This document shows positions 1 to 12,219 of a stretch of 64,000 nt of DNA, in pieces. The notes beneath the pieces are model-generated. The model was not told where the DNA came from. It saw nothing but the letters and a program-made list of their open reading frames with translations, and made no database searches. The position numbers were made by a program, and so were the translations under genes. Location: contig JAIFAC010000225.1 in assembly GCA_026545765.1 (NCBI GenBank), positions 62,001 through 126,000 on the forward strand. The letters are read 5' to 3'. Position 1 is the stretch's first letter; each line of letters begins with the position of its first letter. This DNA comes from Plantago major (taxonomy: Eukaryota; Streptophyta; Magnoliopsida; Lamiales; Plantaginaceae).

Positions 1-2697
1 ACTTCAGAGATTGTAAGGGCTCCAAACTTCAGATTGCCAAATCCTATGGTTGGATTTTCATCTCCTCCAGCAAACCTGATAATTGGTCCATTAATGCACT
101 TTCTGTAGACAATCAGATTTGCTGTGTCTCCTGTCATGTGCTTCCCACATCCACTATCAAAATGCCATTTCGGATTAGTCTTTAGAGTGTTCTGCACAAA
201 ACAGGAAACAGGAGATTAGGTTCTCATACCAACAATGGAACCATCTGGACTAAAGAATCTTCCAAAGGGAATCCATTTTTAATGAATTTCTTGGGAACAT
301 TCTTTTGTCTAACAGAACATAAGGAGGAATTCTAGTTAAATGATTAGTATCATTGTTATTAAGAACTATTTTCTTCCTCGTGTGTTCTCGTGCTTTCAGA
401 CACTGTCAGTTTCGAGTCCGCTTCTCAAAGAACTTAGCTTTTCTAGCCAGATTTCTTCTAGCCCTGGCATTCAGATTTTCAGTGGCTTGATTCATCTTCC
501 ACTTCTGATAATTGCTGTGAGCAATTCTAGCCTTTAACCATCGTTCTTGCTCTTGTTTGTACTGACGAGCAAGTTGTTTCCCGATAGCTTTATAGCCAAT
601 ACCATTTCGAGCACCTGGTGCTGTCTGAGATCTTTCCTTAGCAGCTTTGCTAGTCTCTGGGTAGTCTATTTTCTTTCCAGAAAACATGACATAGGAGAAT
701 TTGTCAGCTCCTGCAATTTTTCCTTTCTGAGAGACATAGCACTGTGGGTGATTGCACTTTTCAGTGTTGTGTTTCTTTTCAGAAACATTCCTAACATTTT
801 TCCTTGGGACTTGTTTTTCCCACAAAGGTTTGGTCGCAACTGCCTTTCCTTTGTCAACAACCTTAGCTTTCTGACCGATACTGTAGGTTGTTTGGGAATC
901 ACCTTGTTGAGCACTGACAAATGTTCGTCTTTCATTACTCTTATTTAGAGTGGTAGAATCGTTCTGGTGTGTGTCCAAATTTAAGTCCTCTCTTTTCTGA
1001 AGGATCTCTTAAATAAGATTGTACTCCAGTAAGAGTGTCACTAGCTTTGGCATAAGATTGAAAAGATAGTTCTTTCTTTTTAAGCTCTTCATTCTCATAA
1101 AGAAGATCTTCATATTTCTTTTGAAGTTTGGCCAATGCTTCTTTATGTGACTTTTCAGTCTCAGATATCTGAGCCTTGAGAAATGCATTTTCAGCATCCT
1201 TTTTCTCAGATATCTTGAGTATTTGTGAATTTTCCTTTACAAGAGAATTATTTTCTTCTTCAAGGATCTCTGCTCTAGCTCGGACCATCAGAAATTCTCT
1301 TTCGTAGAGATCAAGTTCTCTTCTGAGATGTTCCAGGTCTTTAATTCCTTCCTCATCACTTTCATAAGTATAACAGGAAGTATGTGTTACCTCATCATCC
1401 ATTAGACAAGGTTCAATGTTGGAGATATCTGGAAAGATTTCTTCAGCCATTCCACACACTTCTTTCTTCTTTTGACCAAAGTCAATTACTTCATGAGAAA
1501 CACCGCAGATTTCTGGAGAAGGCAGTGTGGAATCATCTGAATCTTCAACCTCAGAATCAGACTCAATATCTAGAGCATCCAGTTGGAGTTGAATGTTTTT
1601 CCTTTCTTCAGTGAGCATAGCTTTCTGACTTCTCTTGAAGATTCTTCTATCTTTCTTGTCACCTGTCTTTAGTTTGTTGAAGGCGGGACAATCCTTCTTG
1701 AAATGACCAGGTTTCTAACAATAGAAACAGATATCATTTCCAATTTCTGCTTCCTCAGTACTTGATGCTTTCTGGCCCGGCTTGTTCAACGAGCTTTGCA
1801 TATATTTGTACTGGTGATAGTTTGAGCCTAGATGCTTTTTCAACTTCTCTTTGGCTTTTCTTCTCTCAATCTCTCGACTAACATATTTTCTCATTTGCTT
1901 TACAGCAAGAGCATCCTCAGTCACCTCCTTGCCTTCTTTCTTTTTAGAAGTTCCTTGAGCAACTAGAGCAACATTCTGCAACTTTTCAGTTGTTTGTTCT
2001 CTTTGAGTTGTCTCATAGTCAACAGTGGCAAGGTGAGAGAAAAGTTCCACTGGAGTGATATCTGGCATTCCTTGGTTAAAGTAGAAAAACTTTGTGTGCT
2101 CTCAGTTATGATTTAGACTTCTCACAATAGTCTTAATCTTTTCTGACTGGGTATATCTATTACTTTCACCAAGTGCATCCATGACACTCATAAGTGTTGT
2201 AAATCGGAAATCTAGTTCTTCAAGAGTCTCTGTGGGACCTTGTTTAAAGTTTTGAAATTTGAGCTTCAAAACTTCGAACTTATTTTCCTTCGTTTTCAAA
2301 GGCCGCAGCATTTCTTCAATCAGTTGCAGCCACTTTGCTTTTTGCACCCCAGCTTACACTATAATCAGTACTGAGTAGAACATATGATGATATTACGGGC
2401 GACCATGCAATGATTTCTCTGGCATCTTCCGATGTCCGAGCTCTCTGCTTTGGTTCAGAATAACTCGACCGCGTGTCTTCCACTGGTTGATGTATCTGTA
2501 TGTGAAGACCCATCGCTTTGTTCTCTGTCTCTACCATTTGAAACTTCTATGACTTGCTTGAGTTGTTTAATGACTATTGGACCATTCTTTATCACGTCGA
2601 TCATTTCGTCACTGATGGCTTCTAGGTGGAGCATCATGTTGTTCTTCCATTTCTCGTAATTCTCTGGCTTGAGAATTGGGGCGTCACTTAAAGACAT
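1..2697 (-). pseudogene. gag and protease start of Copia element A (fossil)
   Basis: Read on the minus strand. The gag begins with MSLSDAPILKPENYEKWKNN at 2697, the usual opening of this Copia family. It continues through a UBN2-like gag core, a lysine-rich stretch and a CCHC zinc knuckle near 1690-1730 (C-x2-C followed by KPGHFKKDC). An acidic coiled-coil segment follows (about 950-1620). Bases 1-180 encode an aspartic-protease-like piece with a DSGCGKHMTG motif, the retroviral-type active site of Copia protease. The frame is interrupted several times, so this is a fossil. The copy in element C (47401-49736) is a clear paralogue in the same orientation. Confidence 0.85.
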
Positions 2698-2765
2698 CCT
2701 GCAGCAAACACACTAAACAAACAAATCAAGTGTAGGTGAAAAGCAGTTAGTGGGCACTTATCTGG

Positions 2766-3607
2766 TGTTGATACGGACATGTGTCCAATCCGTTAAGGGC
2801 GCCATAGAGCGTGTCCTAGAGCGCATCGAGGATGAAATAGCCAATTCAGTACTAGTCCGACCTAAGGGAAACCATTCCTGGTTAACTAGTACTTACAAGT
2901 CAACACACCTTCTCAGCTAGGTCTGACCAAGCTAGGTGTACGACTTCTGAACCTGACAAAAGGTCACATGGTCCTTCCAAGTACCACAGACTGTCAGTCC
3001 TAGGATGTCAAACGGACCGGTCGAGAGAATCTCGGACGCCACCATCACATTAAGACCAAACGTATATAACAGAACCACTGAGATACTTCCGTGAGACTCT
3101 TGGCTCGGACATCCAGAGTTACCCAACGGCAGATCAACCAAGGCATGTGACCGTCCGAGGGACTAACATGGACCCAACAAAGTGAATAAGATTTCAGATG
3201 GAAAAGGTCCAAACTACCTTCCTGCACTCCACTAATCGGATTGACTACGCTCACTATCACATGGGCCAAAGGTAGCATTGGTGTCCAAATCAATCATACA
3301 CTTGGCATCATCTTATGAACCTCTTCATAAGTACATGATAACTATAAATATAGCACAAGGTCCAAGACCTTAAGGTAAGTTTTCCGGCATGATAACCTTC
3401 CTCAGAATTCATTACATTGAGAGCTTCCAACTCTCTCTTGAGTAGTCTCACCGGATCGACATATGCAATCCGTAACCCATTCTAACCCCCCACTTAGTCC
3501 TTTCAGTACTCTAGCTCGACCATTTTGCTTTGACTTCAAGTAGGAGGCGGATCCTCGATTAGGTTACTTGTAATAGTTTAGTTAGTGTTCATGTTTTACC
3601 CTCAACA
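2766..3607 (+). repeat. 5' LTR of element D
   Basis: About 842 bp, bounded by TG and CA. It matches 9671-10521 almost throughout, with differences mainly in short indels. Both copies contain the same inner run ending in the stretch before CTCAACA. Confidence 0.88.
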
Positions 3608-3656
3608 TTTTGGCTGGTGGGAATCTTTACTAAAAGTCTCTTACGCCTCCAAAGAA

Positions 3657-3875
3657 ATGGCAAGTCAAAGAAAGTCAGCTAGTACTGCAACTACTGCGAT
3701 AAGGGATCCAGCTCCAAAGCTCCGAAGTAGGCCTCCTACTGGGAGAACGCGAGCGGCTAGGAGCTCCTCAGTGATCCAAGAGGAGTGTCCGAGCAAAGGC
3801 CACACCGCCAGTGTCGCTCCTCGGAGGATGAAAGAGTTTCTGACCTACCGTGAGAATCCAAGGACTGAGCTATGA
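3657..3875 (+). pseudogene. gag-like start of element D
   Basis: An ATG about 50 bp after the 5' LTR opens a short basic, serine/arginine-rich frame starting MASQRKSASTATTAIRDP. Its position, just after the primer-binding region, is where gag begins in a plus-strand Gypsy element, and the composition fits a gag N-terminus. No capsid or zinc-knuckle domain can be recognised downstream. I infer a gag remnant from position alone; the frame could also be a chance ORF in the leader. Confidence 0.4.
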
Positions 3876-4179
3876 TCCAAGGCATGGCAGATATGTTTCT
3901 CACCAGAACACATGGTCCCCACAAGGAAGGAACTTCACCTCCAAATGGCCGATCATTTGTTCAAATAAGTCAGATGAATGAGAACCAGTTGGGCCTCTTG
4001 CTCACTTCTATTTGAGGTGGCTTTGGATCGAACAATTTCCAACCTAATCCGTCATTGGCATTTCCAAGGCAACTAGATCCAACTCAATCTAGGAACAAAC
4101 ATCACCTTGGAACAATACCAAGGATTGAGGATCTTAGGGAGCTCCTAAATGTATGACAACGACATCACAAGGAGGTGAG

Positions 4180-4520
4180 GTTTGACCACGCCCTGAGCGT
4201 GTTCTCACCGCTCTCTGAGTTGGTTCTACCACCACTGAGTCGGGTCCACACCGCCTCTCTGTCGGTTCTCACCACTCTCCTGAGTCGGTCCAAACCGCCT
4301 CTCTAAGTCGGTTCTCACCACTCTCGAGCTGGTCCAAACCGCTCTCGGTGCAGTCCTCACCGCCTTCCTGAGTCGGTCCGCACCACTCTCTGAGAAGGTT
4401 CTCACCGCCTCCTGAGTGGTCCCGACCACTCTCGAGCCGGTTCTTCGCCACTGAGTCGATCCAAACCGCCTCTCGAGCAGATTTCACCATGACCTCTGAC
4501 ATGGTTCTCACCTCGTCCTC
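4180..4520. repeat. Degenerate tandem repeat (GGTTCTCACCGCC-type unit) in element D
   Basis: A unit of about 20-25 bp built on 'CTCTGAGTCGGTTCTCACC' and 'GTCCAAACCGCC' recurs a dozen or more times with variation. It gives spurious basic/acidic ORFs on both strands, which are not taken as genes. Confidence 0.75.
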
Positions 4521-4815
4521 GGAGCATATCTGCCATAAGGACCGTCTCTAATGCCAAAGTGGATAGGACAAGTCTCCTACCACTGAAAAGCAACTAAGAC
4601 ATGTTCACTACCACCAAGTGGCTAGGACAAGCTGAAATGAGGTCAACCTCAAAAACTTGATACTAGGGAGTGCTTTCTAAGGTTGGGGTTCGTTTATTTC
4701 GAATCCCGATCTCCAACCTCATTGAATTCTTTTACAATGGAGTACCGGAAAAATGCTCTACATTTTCCGGGGAAGGAGTAAGTACTCTAACTTATCCTGA
4801 AACTATCATCTACCA

Positions 4816-4880
4816 TTCATTCATTCATGCATTCATCCATTCATGCATTCATTTATTCATCATGCATGCATGCATCATTT
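4816..4880. repeat. ATTC/ATGC microsatellite in element D
   Basis: Runs of CATT/ATTC tetranucleotides pass into GCAT repeats (GCATGCATGCATCAT). The tract is a simple repeat inside the non-coding interior of element D. Confidence 0.85.
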
Positions 4881-6806
4881 ATCAATGCTTCTTTTACTAT
4901 AAAGGCGTGCATAAATCGCCAATGATATGTTCCCGATTAATAAGGGGGTTCGATACGCACGAAATTACATAAGCCCGACCGTCTCGGCACCAAGATCCGG
5001 ACCATCCATCCCCTCGGGTGTTTTGGCTCCATGACTTGGACCTCTCTCACCCTCTTGGGTGCCTAGGAAGGTTTAGACCTGCACACACCTTCCTGGTGTA
5101 GATGGGATCTATTATGCGGATTACTCATTCGCTCGAATGTTTTGACTCCGTCTGCTTCGACGCCCTCTCGGACCATCCAAAAACACATGTTGTTTTGGAG
5201 ATCACAAGCCATCGCTCTTACTAATGGATAAGTTGTCCAAGGACATCATACGTGAAGGTCGACAATTTTTGCGGACATCAAGTCCAAAGCTTCAAGCTAC
5301 AAAGATAGATAAGAAGATGTTTACAAACAAACAAGCTTCAAGCTATTTCACTCATTTCTGGTATGAAATGAAAAGGATGGAATTGAAGCCGTGTGTTATA
5401 TCCTATACATATCCAATCAAGCTGATAGCTTCCGACAAGCAACAACAACATCACCCTGTAAGAATAAAAAGCTATGCTAAAAGCAAAAGAGTTAACATAA
5501 CTCTGGGCCGGCGATAACAAGCTCAGGGCAGCTTCAGACTCTGACAGCTATAAGCACCTCGGACTGCCAAACTTTGAACTTTAATGGCATAGAGAAACTC
5601 CGAATAGCACCAGCTCCGAGCTCAATGGCCCAGAAAGCTCCGAGCTTGACAAACAGAAGAGCTACGGATAAAAAGAGCTTGACTAGAATAGCGGATCCGG
5701 AGCAACAATCCATACTAAGAAATTGGTCGGACCCAAGATTCAGTACAGAAAAGGCAAGCAATGAATTTTATTCATACATGAAACAAAGTATACGTAACAC
5801 TGTCTTTGCAATCTACAAAACTTGGATCTTTATCTGGATCTACAACTATGATACATAAACTGTAAAGAAGGTCTCTGGAGATACGTCATCTTCCGTCGAG
5901 ACTATTCCTCCGTCAGGAAAGCTTTCTACGAGGCATACCCCACCTTGTCCTTTCAGTGGATTTCCGAGGTTGAACCTTGAGACTCCGAGCCACCGTCTTG
6001 ATTCCGACAAGCTTGTCGCCGATTCGATCCTCCCACGGATCATCTTCGCCATCTCTCTCCTCCTCAGCTCGCCTCCCCTTCTGGATCAAGAACGATTGGG
6101 TCATCCGCCGTGCCTTTACCGGAATAAATTGGCGGGTGCATGCTTCCACAAGCACAATTTATCCAATGCCGACAGTCATCATACTTGGGGTCGTCCGGTC
6201 TTCCAAGATCGACGTTCCCCAAGTCAAAAAGATCAAGGCCAGATCCAGTGAGAGCTTGCTCAGCTTGGCTTCTCGAGCGCTGACATCCTACGTATAGGAG
6301 TCCGACTTTCTTTGAAAATAAACTTCCAAAAAAGGAAAGGCTGAAGAGCAGAGAGGTAAAGCAGTGAGAAAGGAAGAATTACCATACCCTTATTTATAGT
6401 AGCGACGGATCTTTACGATCACGCCACATGTCAATCATTCGACAGCTCGGAAGATGAAAGGACGCAGTAATTATGACTATTTCACTGTTTCACCTTCCTC
6501 CTTCTAGAAGATTACGCATCCCCACAAAATAATTTGGTATAGCAAAGACGAACGGTCCGAGGATCAGAAGGATAATGGTTTGATTGTCTTGCATCAGACG
6601 CCATCCAAAGCGATCCGTGTTTGTAAGAGATGTGTATTTATGATAACTCAGCATGTGAACGACGAATAGAAGGAAACAAAGAGGAAAGCAAGTAATGATT
6701 TAAAAACACGGGAAGCATTGCCCTGCAGATAGTTATTACGAATGAAAGAGAGTAAATATTGTACATGGCGACAATCCGTGCCATCAAAAGATAATAATTC
6801 TAAATA

Positions 6807-9042
6807 TTACAAATTTCTCACGGGGCATACCCCGGACACCTCACTGGGGGGCAGGTTGGCTCGGACCGGCTTCTTCGGCTGTAGGCGGATTGGAGGAGGA
6901 CAGTCATGGCAGGGCACGGTCGAGAGATTCAGAATTCCAAAGTTGAAATCCGCGTCATGACCGACGACCTGAGCAAGCATAAAGTACCAGTCCTTTAGGA
7001 AAGCCTCAGAGTTATCAAAAGGTACGAAACATACCTTTCGAGGGCATCCGGACACACTTCGGAGAAAGGGTCCGCTATTCGACGCCAATCTCACCATCCT
7101 CGGTGACCAGCCCGCAAACTCACACACGACCAACCGCTCATCCGCACATTGTCCACGGGACCTCCACTCCATTAGCATCCGCGCCTTCCAACAAAGTTCA
7201 TGGAGGTAATCCTCGACTGCATCGTCGATAGCGGATGAATACCCATCCAGCGAGAAGCGCTTGACTTGTCCGCCATGAAAAACTTGAAGGAGTCCGACTT
7301 CACAAAGTCTCGGGCAGCCTCAAGGCAGGCAAATTGGAGGTCCTCCAGGAGTGAGTCCTACGATTCCAGGAAAGCCTTCATCGACTTACCGATAAAGTTC
7401 TCCTGCCACTCCAGATCCGACCTAAGAGTCGCCATGCTAACCTTCAGCTTCGCTATGGTAGTGTCCTCCTGCTTCAAGTGGGTTTCCGCCCGCTTAGCTT
7501 TCTCTGCCTCGTCCGCCGCTGAGGCTACCGCCTTGTGGAGGTCCTCTTCGATGGTGGCCCGCTCCCTAGCCTTCCACTGCATAGCCTTGATCATGCATCC
7601 GAGCTACCGGAAGTCCGCATAGACAAAAGTTATATTTCTATCATAAAAAGCTGAAAGCATGGAAAAGAAAACATTGATAAGCTGCTTACCCTCTGATGCA
7701 ACTCATGGAGCTCTCCAACCCGCTCAACCTCAGGGAGTCCGCGACTCCGTTCATATTCCGCATCGAGAGCAGCTCGGTCCGCCAATGGCAGAATAGCGGA
7801 ACAATGTTGCCTCTTGGCTGCAAGAGAAACATCCGAGGCTGCACGCCTCTTCTTCCCCGAGGTGATGGCATCCTGACGCGACATCCCGCGGAGGTGCGGA
7901 TGCTGCAGAAGCTGGTGGTTAGGAGGCAGTGGTACTGCGAGTTGCCGGACCTTTGCCCTTGTCAGGCACCACCAAGGCCTGCGGATCTTCTCCAGCCTTG
8001 TTGCGCCTCTCTTCTTCCGCAGCGAATACTGCCGCATTTTTCGGGTCTGCCATAGGGGGACCCGCGGACGTGTTGATGATCTTGGTCCTCTGACCAGCGG
8101 CGACTTCCAGAGCTTGTTGTTCCCTCTGCAACCTCTTCTTCTCACGGAGCGTCGACATGATGTAATCAAACCAGTTAGCTGCACAACAAAATAAAAGTGT
8201 CAGATGCGGACATATAAAGGAAGAATTACCGGAATTTCGGAGATGAATGATGAGACAGAGCACTCCAAAGAAAGAAAAGCACAAATCCTAAGTTAAAAAT
8301 CCTTACTGAAGTCCGTCTTTCCTCCAACTTCCACGGCGTCGGTCAGTCCGCATAAGTAAGGCAGCGGCTGACAGATCAATCTGTGGAACGGGTACGTAGG
8401 TGGGTCATTCTTCTTATGGATCTACGCCACCCACGGAGCCACGTTCTTCGGAAGGGGGCGCAAGTCCGGGATGCTCTCCCTTAGGAACTTTGTTGGCATC
8501 CCCCATTGCTCTCGCTGCCTCTAGGACATCCCAGGTTTCAGTGCCATCCGCACAAAAATGTACCTATCCCACCACTTCGACCCCAAAGATGAAATGGAGT
8601 CCGAGATGAAGTTGTAGGGTTTTCTATTTACAAAAGTATAGAAAAGGGGATTCCCCGGACTGAACGAAACGTGAAAGAGCTGCCTAAAGTTTTCAAAATT
8701 TACTGGCTGCCCCTTCTTCTTACAAAAAATCACGAAACAAATAAGGTTACCCAAGGACTTTGGGATAACCTGACTCGGACCAATACCAATATGGTTCAAG
8801 ATGTGCTTCAGTTCGGACACAATAGGGATCTTCCATCCACAAGCAAAGGCCACTTCATGCACGCACATGTACCCGGCGGGCGGATTGTAGAATGCATGCC
8901 CGGGCTCGGAAACCATAATTTCAACGGAATCGGGAATCTCCCACCTCCGCCTCCACTCGGGAATGTCCTCAAGCTTAACCTTCGACGGACAAGTAGGAAG
9001 AAGTCCGTCTGCGTTTAATTCTCCAAATTCATCCGTTATCAC
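6807..9042 (-). pseudogene. Antisense gene of element D with Transposase_28-like domain (fossil)
   Basis: The strand opposite to the element carries several coding blocks. The upstream block (9042-8521) starts MITDEFGELNADGLLPTCPS and contains the PPAGYMCVHEVAFACGWKIP and IGPSQVIPKSLG stretches typical of the 'putative gypsy type transposon' domain (PF04195). Further blocks at about 8190-7640 (basic, SGKKRRAA), 7594-7358 (alanine/lysine-rich coiled coil with AVASAADEAEKAKRAE) and 7178-6807 (WYFMLAQVVGHDADFNFG) follow the same order as the long C-terminal part of such proteins. Additional ORFs, including antisense ones, are known in the Tat lineage of Gypsy elements. Function is unknown; it is not a transposase by demonstrated activity. 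The blocks are broken, and a host origin for the domain cannot be excluded. Confidence 0.65.
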
Positions 9043-9655
9043 TACTGCGGACGCATGACGAGGGAATTTGATTCTCGCAATTTGGGAAAGCCAAGAGTCA
9101 CATCACTTGGATTCAAACCCCAACCGTTGATCTTTTTAATCCAATGGTTGTGCCGGTTCACAAATGGCTGGCTAACAGTACATCACATTTAATGCTCATC
9201 AGAGGCGTCACATCAATTGGGTTTAAAATCCCAACCGTTGAAACTTTCCAATCCAACGGTCGCATCGCTTTACCTGGGATCTTTCCCCGTGGGCCGGACA
9301 GGCAACTCATTGGGCCTTTTGAATAACTGTTCATCGGCCCAGGTGGACCATTCCACATATTCGGTCCAACGGATAACTTCCTATACACTCTTCCACAGAG
9401 GACTTCGTCAGATCCTAACCGTACTCGGATCTATATATCTTGATATAAATATTTTTCCATTTGCTGCATCGAGCTATTACATAACCTGACGTAGAAAGAA
9501 AAGGGGGCCGAGAGATATATTGAATTCCTAAGAACACGGACGACGGATCCCAACAAAAAGGATTTTTTCCTTTTTTCAGTTAACGATTCGGACACGCTCC
9601 ACAACACATTTGTTCTCTTCATAGTTACCAACTATCTTCTACTAAGATACTTGGA

Positions 9656-9670
9656 AACTAGGGGGACATA
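9656..9670 (+). other. Polypurine tract of element D
   Basis: ACTAGGGGGACATA lies immediately before the 3' LTR, where plus-strand DNA synthesis is primed in LTR elements. It fixes the element's orientation. Confidence 0.65.
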
Positions 9671-10521
9671 TGTTGATACGGACATGTTTCCAATCCGTTA
9701 AGTGTGCCATAGAGCGTGTCCTAGAGTGCATTGAGGCTGAAATAGCCAATTCAGTACTAGTCCGACCTTCATGAGGTCCGACCTAAGGGAAACCATTCCT
9801 GGTTAACTAGTACTTACAAGTCAACACACCTTCTCAGCTAGGTCCGACCAAGCTAGGTGTACGACTTCTGAACCTGACAAAAGGTCACATGGTCCTTCCA
9901 AGTACCACAGATCGGCCCTAGATGTCAAACGGACCTCGAGAGAATCTGACGCCACCATCACATTAAGACCAAACGATATAATGTAACCATCGAGATACTT
10001 CCTGAGACTCTCGCTCTGACATCCAGAGTTACCCAACGCAGATCAACCAAGGCATGATCTCGAGGACTAACACGGACCCAACAAATGAATAAGATTTCAG
10101 AGGGAAAAGGTCCAAAATACCCTCCCAGGCCCACTAATCGGTATTGGACTACTGTTCACTATTGGGCTTGGGCCAATGGTAGCATTGGTGTCCAAATCTG
10201 AATCATACACTTGACATCATCTTATGAACCTCTTCATAAGTACATGATAACTATAAATATAGCACAAGGTCCAAGACCTTAAGGTAAGTGTTTCAGGGCA
10301 TGATAACCTTCCTCAGAATTCATTACATTGAGAGCTTCCAACTCTCTCGAGTAAAGTCTCTTACCGGATTGACATATGCAATCCGGGTAACCCATTCTAA
10401 CCCCCCCCCCCCCACTTAGTCCTTTCAGGTACTCTAGCTCTCGGACTTCAAGTAGGAGGCGGATCCTGGATTAGGTTACTTGTAATAGTTTAGTTAGTGT
10501 TCGAGGTTTTACCCCTCAACA
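9671..10521 (+). repeat. 3' LTR of element D
   Basis: About 851 bp, starting TGTTGATACGG and ending CCTCAACA. It is the direct repeat of 2766-3607 and includes a C homopolymer near 10400 that varies in length between the copies. Confidence 0.88.
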
Positions 10522-10551
10522 TATAGGTTCAGTGCAGAAGGCTTACCTCCC

Positions 10552-10563
10552 GCTCTGATACCA
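10552..10563 (-). other. Primer-binding site of element A (initiator tRNA-Met)
   Basis: The minus strand reads TGGTATCAGAGC, the standard complement of the initiator tRNA-Met 3' end used by plant Copia elements. It lies 2 bp inside the 5' LTR, so element A runs leftward. The same motif occurs at 49838-49849 in element C. Confidence 0.85.
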
Positions 10564-10565
10564 CT

Positions 10566-12219
10566 TGTTGGTCCAGATAACGGCAAAGTAAACGACTAGA
10601 GGGGGGGGGGGGGGTGAATAGTCTTTTAAAACTTTTGCCGATAAACACGGTTTCTCAGATATCTGTGAAGATTTTTTATGCTTAATTTCAGAGAGCGGAA
10701 GACTTTTCTGTGATAAGTGCACGTGCTCAGCAAGATAGGTGTAAATACTTTGCAAGGTAAATTAAGCAGGTAATAAGATGCATAAAGTAAATAACACAAG
10801 TATTTTTATAGTGGTATCCAAGGTATGTAATCCTTCAACTAATCCACTTCGGCCTTTCTCAGACCTAGAATCCACTAAGACAGATAAATGAGGTAACCTT
10901 ACAAGTATCTTCTATTGATTCCTAAATACACTAGGTTCCCAACCAAGTGTTCCCCCTGAGTTATTCCCCGACTTTCACAACCAAGTACTTCCTGTACTCA
11001 GAAACCTTTTGAGCTATTCCTTAGTTTCCCAAACTAAGTACTTCCTATGCTCAGTAACCTTGGAGTTATTCCTTAGTTTCCCAAACTAAGTACTTCAGAC
11101 TCCACGCCCGATTAAGGTGTCAAGTTAAGGTAGTTTGTCGTGAGCTTCTTTAATAACTTGTTCGCCATGTAGATAGCTCTATGAATCAAGTATACTTAAT
11201 ACACTTTGCAATGTATGGTATCTTGTTCTTTCTCGACCAAGTCTATGATAAGTGTTCAAGAGAATGAATCTCAGATATGAAATCTTAGTTCAACTCTTTC
11301 ACAAATAACAATGCTTGTTAAGGATCAGGACACTTAGAACTTCTGTGCTACTTAGAATCAAGAGCTTTGGTCGCAACAGAAAGCTTGAAGGTAAGTAGTG
11401 TGCTTGAGAGAACTTGTGAGAGTAATCAATGTTAATTCAGGTGTTCTAAGTTCTGTGTGTTCTAAGGTGTGTTCTCAAGCAGTCTAAGTGTTGATATTTA
11501 TAGATGAATTTGAGTGCCGTTTGAATAGTATCCGTTAGGCTTAAATCAAATTCAAACTATTGATATCTGAGTATAATCAGAAGACGCTTGTCTTCTTCTT
11601 CGGTTACCGCTTTTGTTCGTACATCTCGTCCGCATTTAATGCATTGTACTATACTTTTGTCCTGTAGTGCCAACGGAACTATGCATGGTATCAGAGATCT
11701 TTATACTATCAGATTTCTCTGATGCTGTGCACGTCCTTTTCAAGAGTTTATCACAACTCCATATATCACTTGTTGAAACAACTTGTTATAATATACTATT
11801 TCAGAAACATAGATTATGTCCAAGGTATCTGAGTGTAGATATCTATGGGCACTTTCCTCGTCTCAGAAACCTTTTATTTCTCAGATATCTTTTGCAACAC
11901 TGTTTATTTAAAAACGCTTGTGTCTTCAAGATATCTGGTCATAGGTATCTGGAAACCTTTGTCTTCAACAATCTTGTACAGTCTTCAAATCTTCAAATCC
12001 GTTGAACTTTTCCTGCTGGATGCCTTCTTCTTGGTCTTCTTTTTAGAAAATAAAAATTACATTCAGAGTCCTAACATCCTATACAAGATTAGCTAGACTA
12101 TCATATTTAGTGAGTTTCCTATTTTACAGTGTTCAAGTGAACCAAGAGTACTAACCACCTTTCTGAGCTAAGATAAGTCATTAGGTTGCTGATCAAAATT
12201 TAAACATATATTCCTAACA
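10566..12219 (-). repeat. 5' LTR of element A
   Basis: About 1.65 kb. On the plus strand it begins TGTTGGTCCAGATAACGG and ends TTCCTAACA. It is homologous along its length to the LTRs of element C (35685-37405, 49852-51263) and, inverted, to the 3' LTR of element B (52794-54321). It contains a G homopolymer near 10600, a run of degenerate ~55-bp repeats (10930-11110, 'CCTTAGTTTCCCAAACTAAGT'-type) and several AGATATCT palindromes. Confidence 0.88.

Larger units (their letters stand above)
2766..10521 (+). mobile_element. Non-autonomous Gypsy-like LTR element D (LARD/TR-GAG-like)
   Basis: Two direct LTRs (2766-3607 and 9671-10521), both starting TGTTGATACGG and ending CTCAACA, enclose about 6.1 kb. 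A TTTTGGCTGGTGGGAAT stretch follows the left LTR like a Gypsy primer-binding region, and a purine tract (ACTAGGGGGACATA) precedes the right LTR, which sets the plus orientation. No protease, reverse transcriptase, RNase H or integrase is visible inside, so it must have used proteins from a partner. The interior holds a short gag-like start, degenerate tandem repeats and an antisense gene with a Transposase_28-like ('putative gypsy type transposon') domain. The target duplication is not clean (TATCTGG left, TATAGG right). The LTRs differ mostly by small indels, which suggests a fairly young insertion. Confidence 0.85.
1..12219 (-). mobile_element. Copia LTR retrotransposon A (Sirevirus-like), 5' part, nested
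   Basis: Minus-strand Copia-type element. The window shows its 5' LTR (right side), a primer-binding site complementary to initiator tRNA-Met, a gag region and the start of the protease; the remainder lies beyond base 1. It is split by element D (2766-10521). The LTR and gag resemble those of elements B and C, so the three form one family. On its right it abuts a LINE RNase H reading frame directly at 12220, so it inserted into that LINE. The coding region carries several breaks and looks dead. The Sirevirus assignment rests on the family's long LTRs and the extra 3' ORF seen in B and C. That Sireviruses are a Copia lineage is established; membership here is inferred. Confidence 0.85.

Noticed and set aside
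4226-4593. Basic/acidic minus-strand ORFs
   Set aside because: They are translations of a degenerate tandem repeat in element D.
10552-10563. tRNA gene at the tRNA-Met-like sequence
   Set aside because: Only 12 bases match; it is a primer-binding site next to an LTR, as at 49838.
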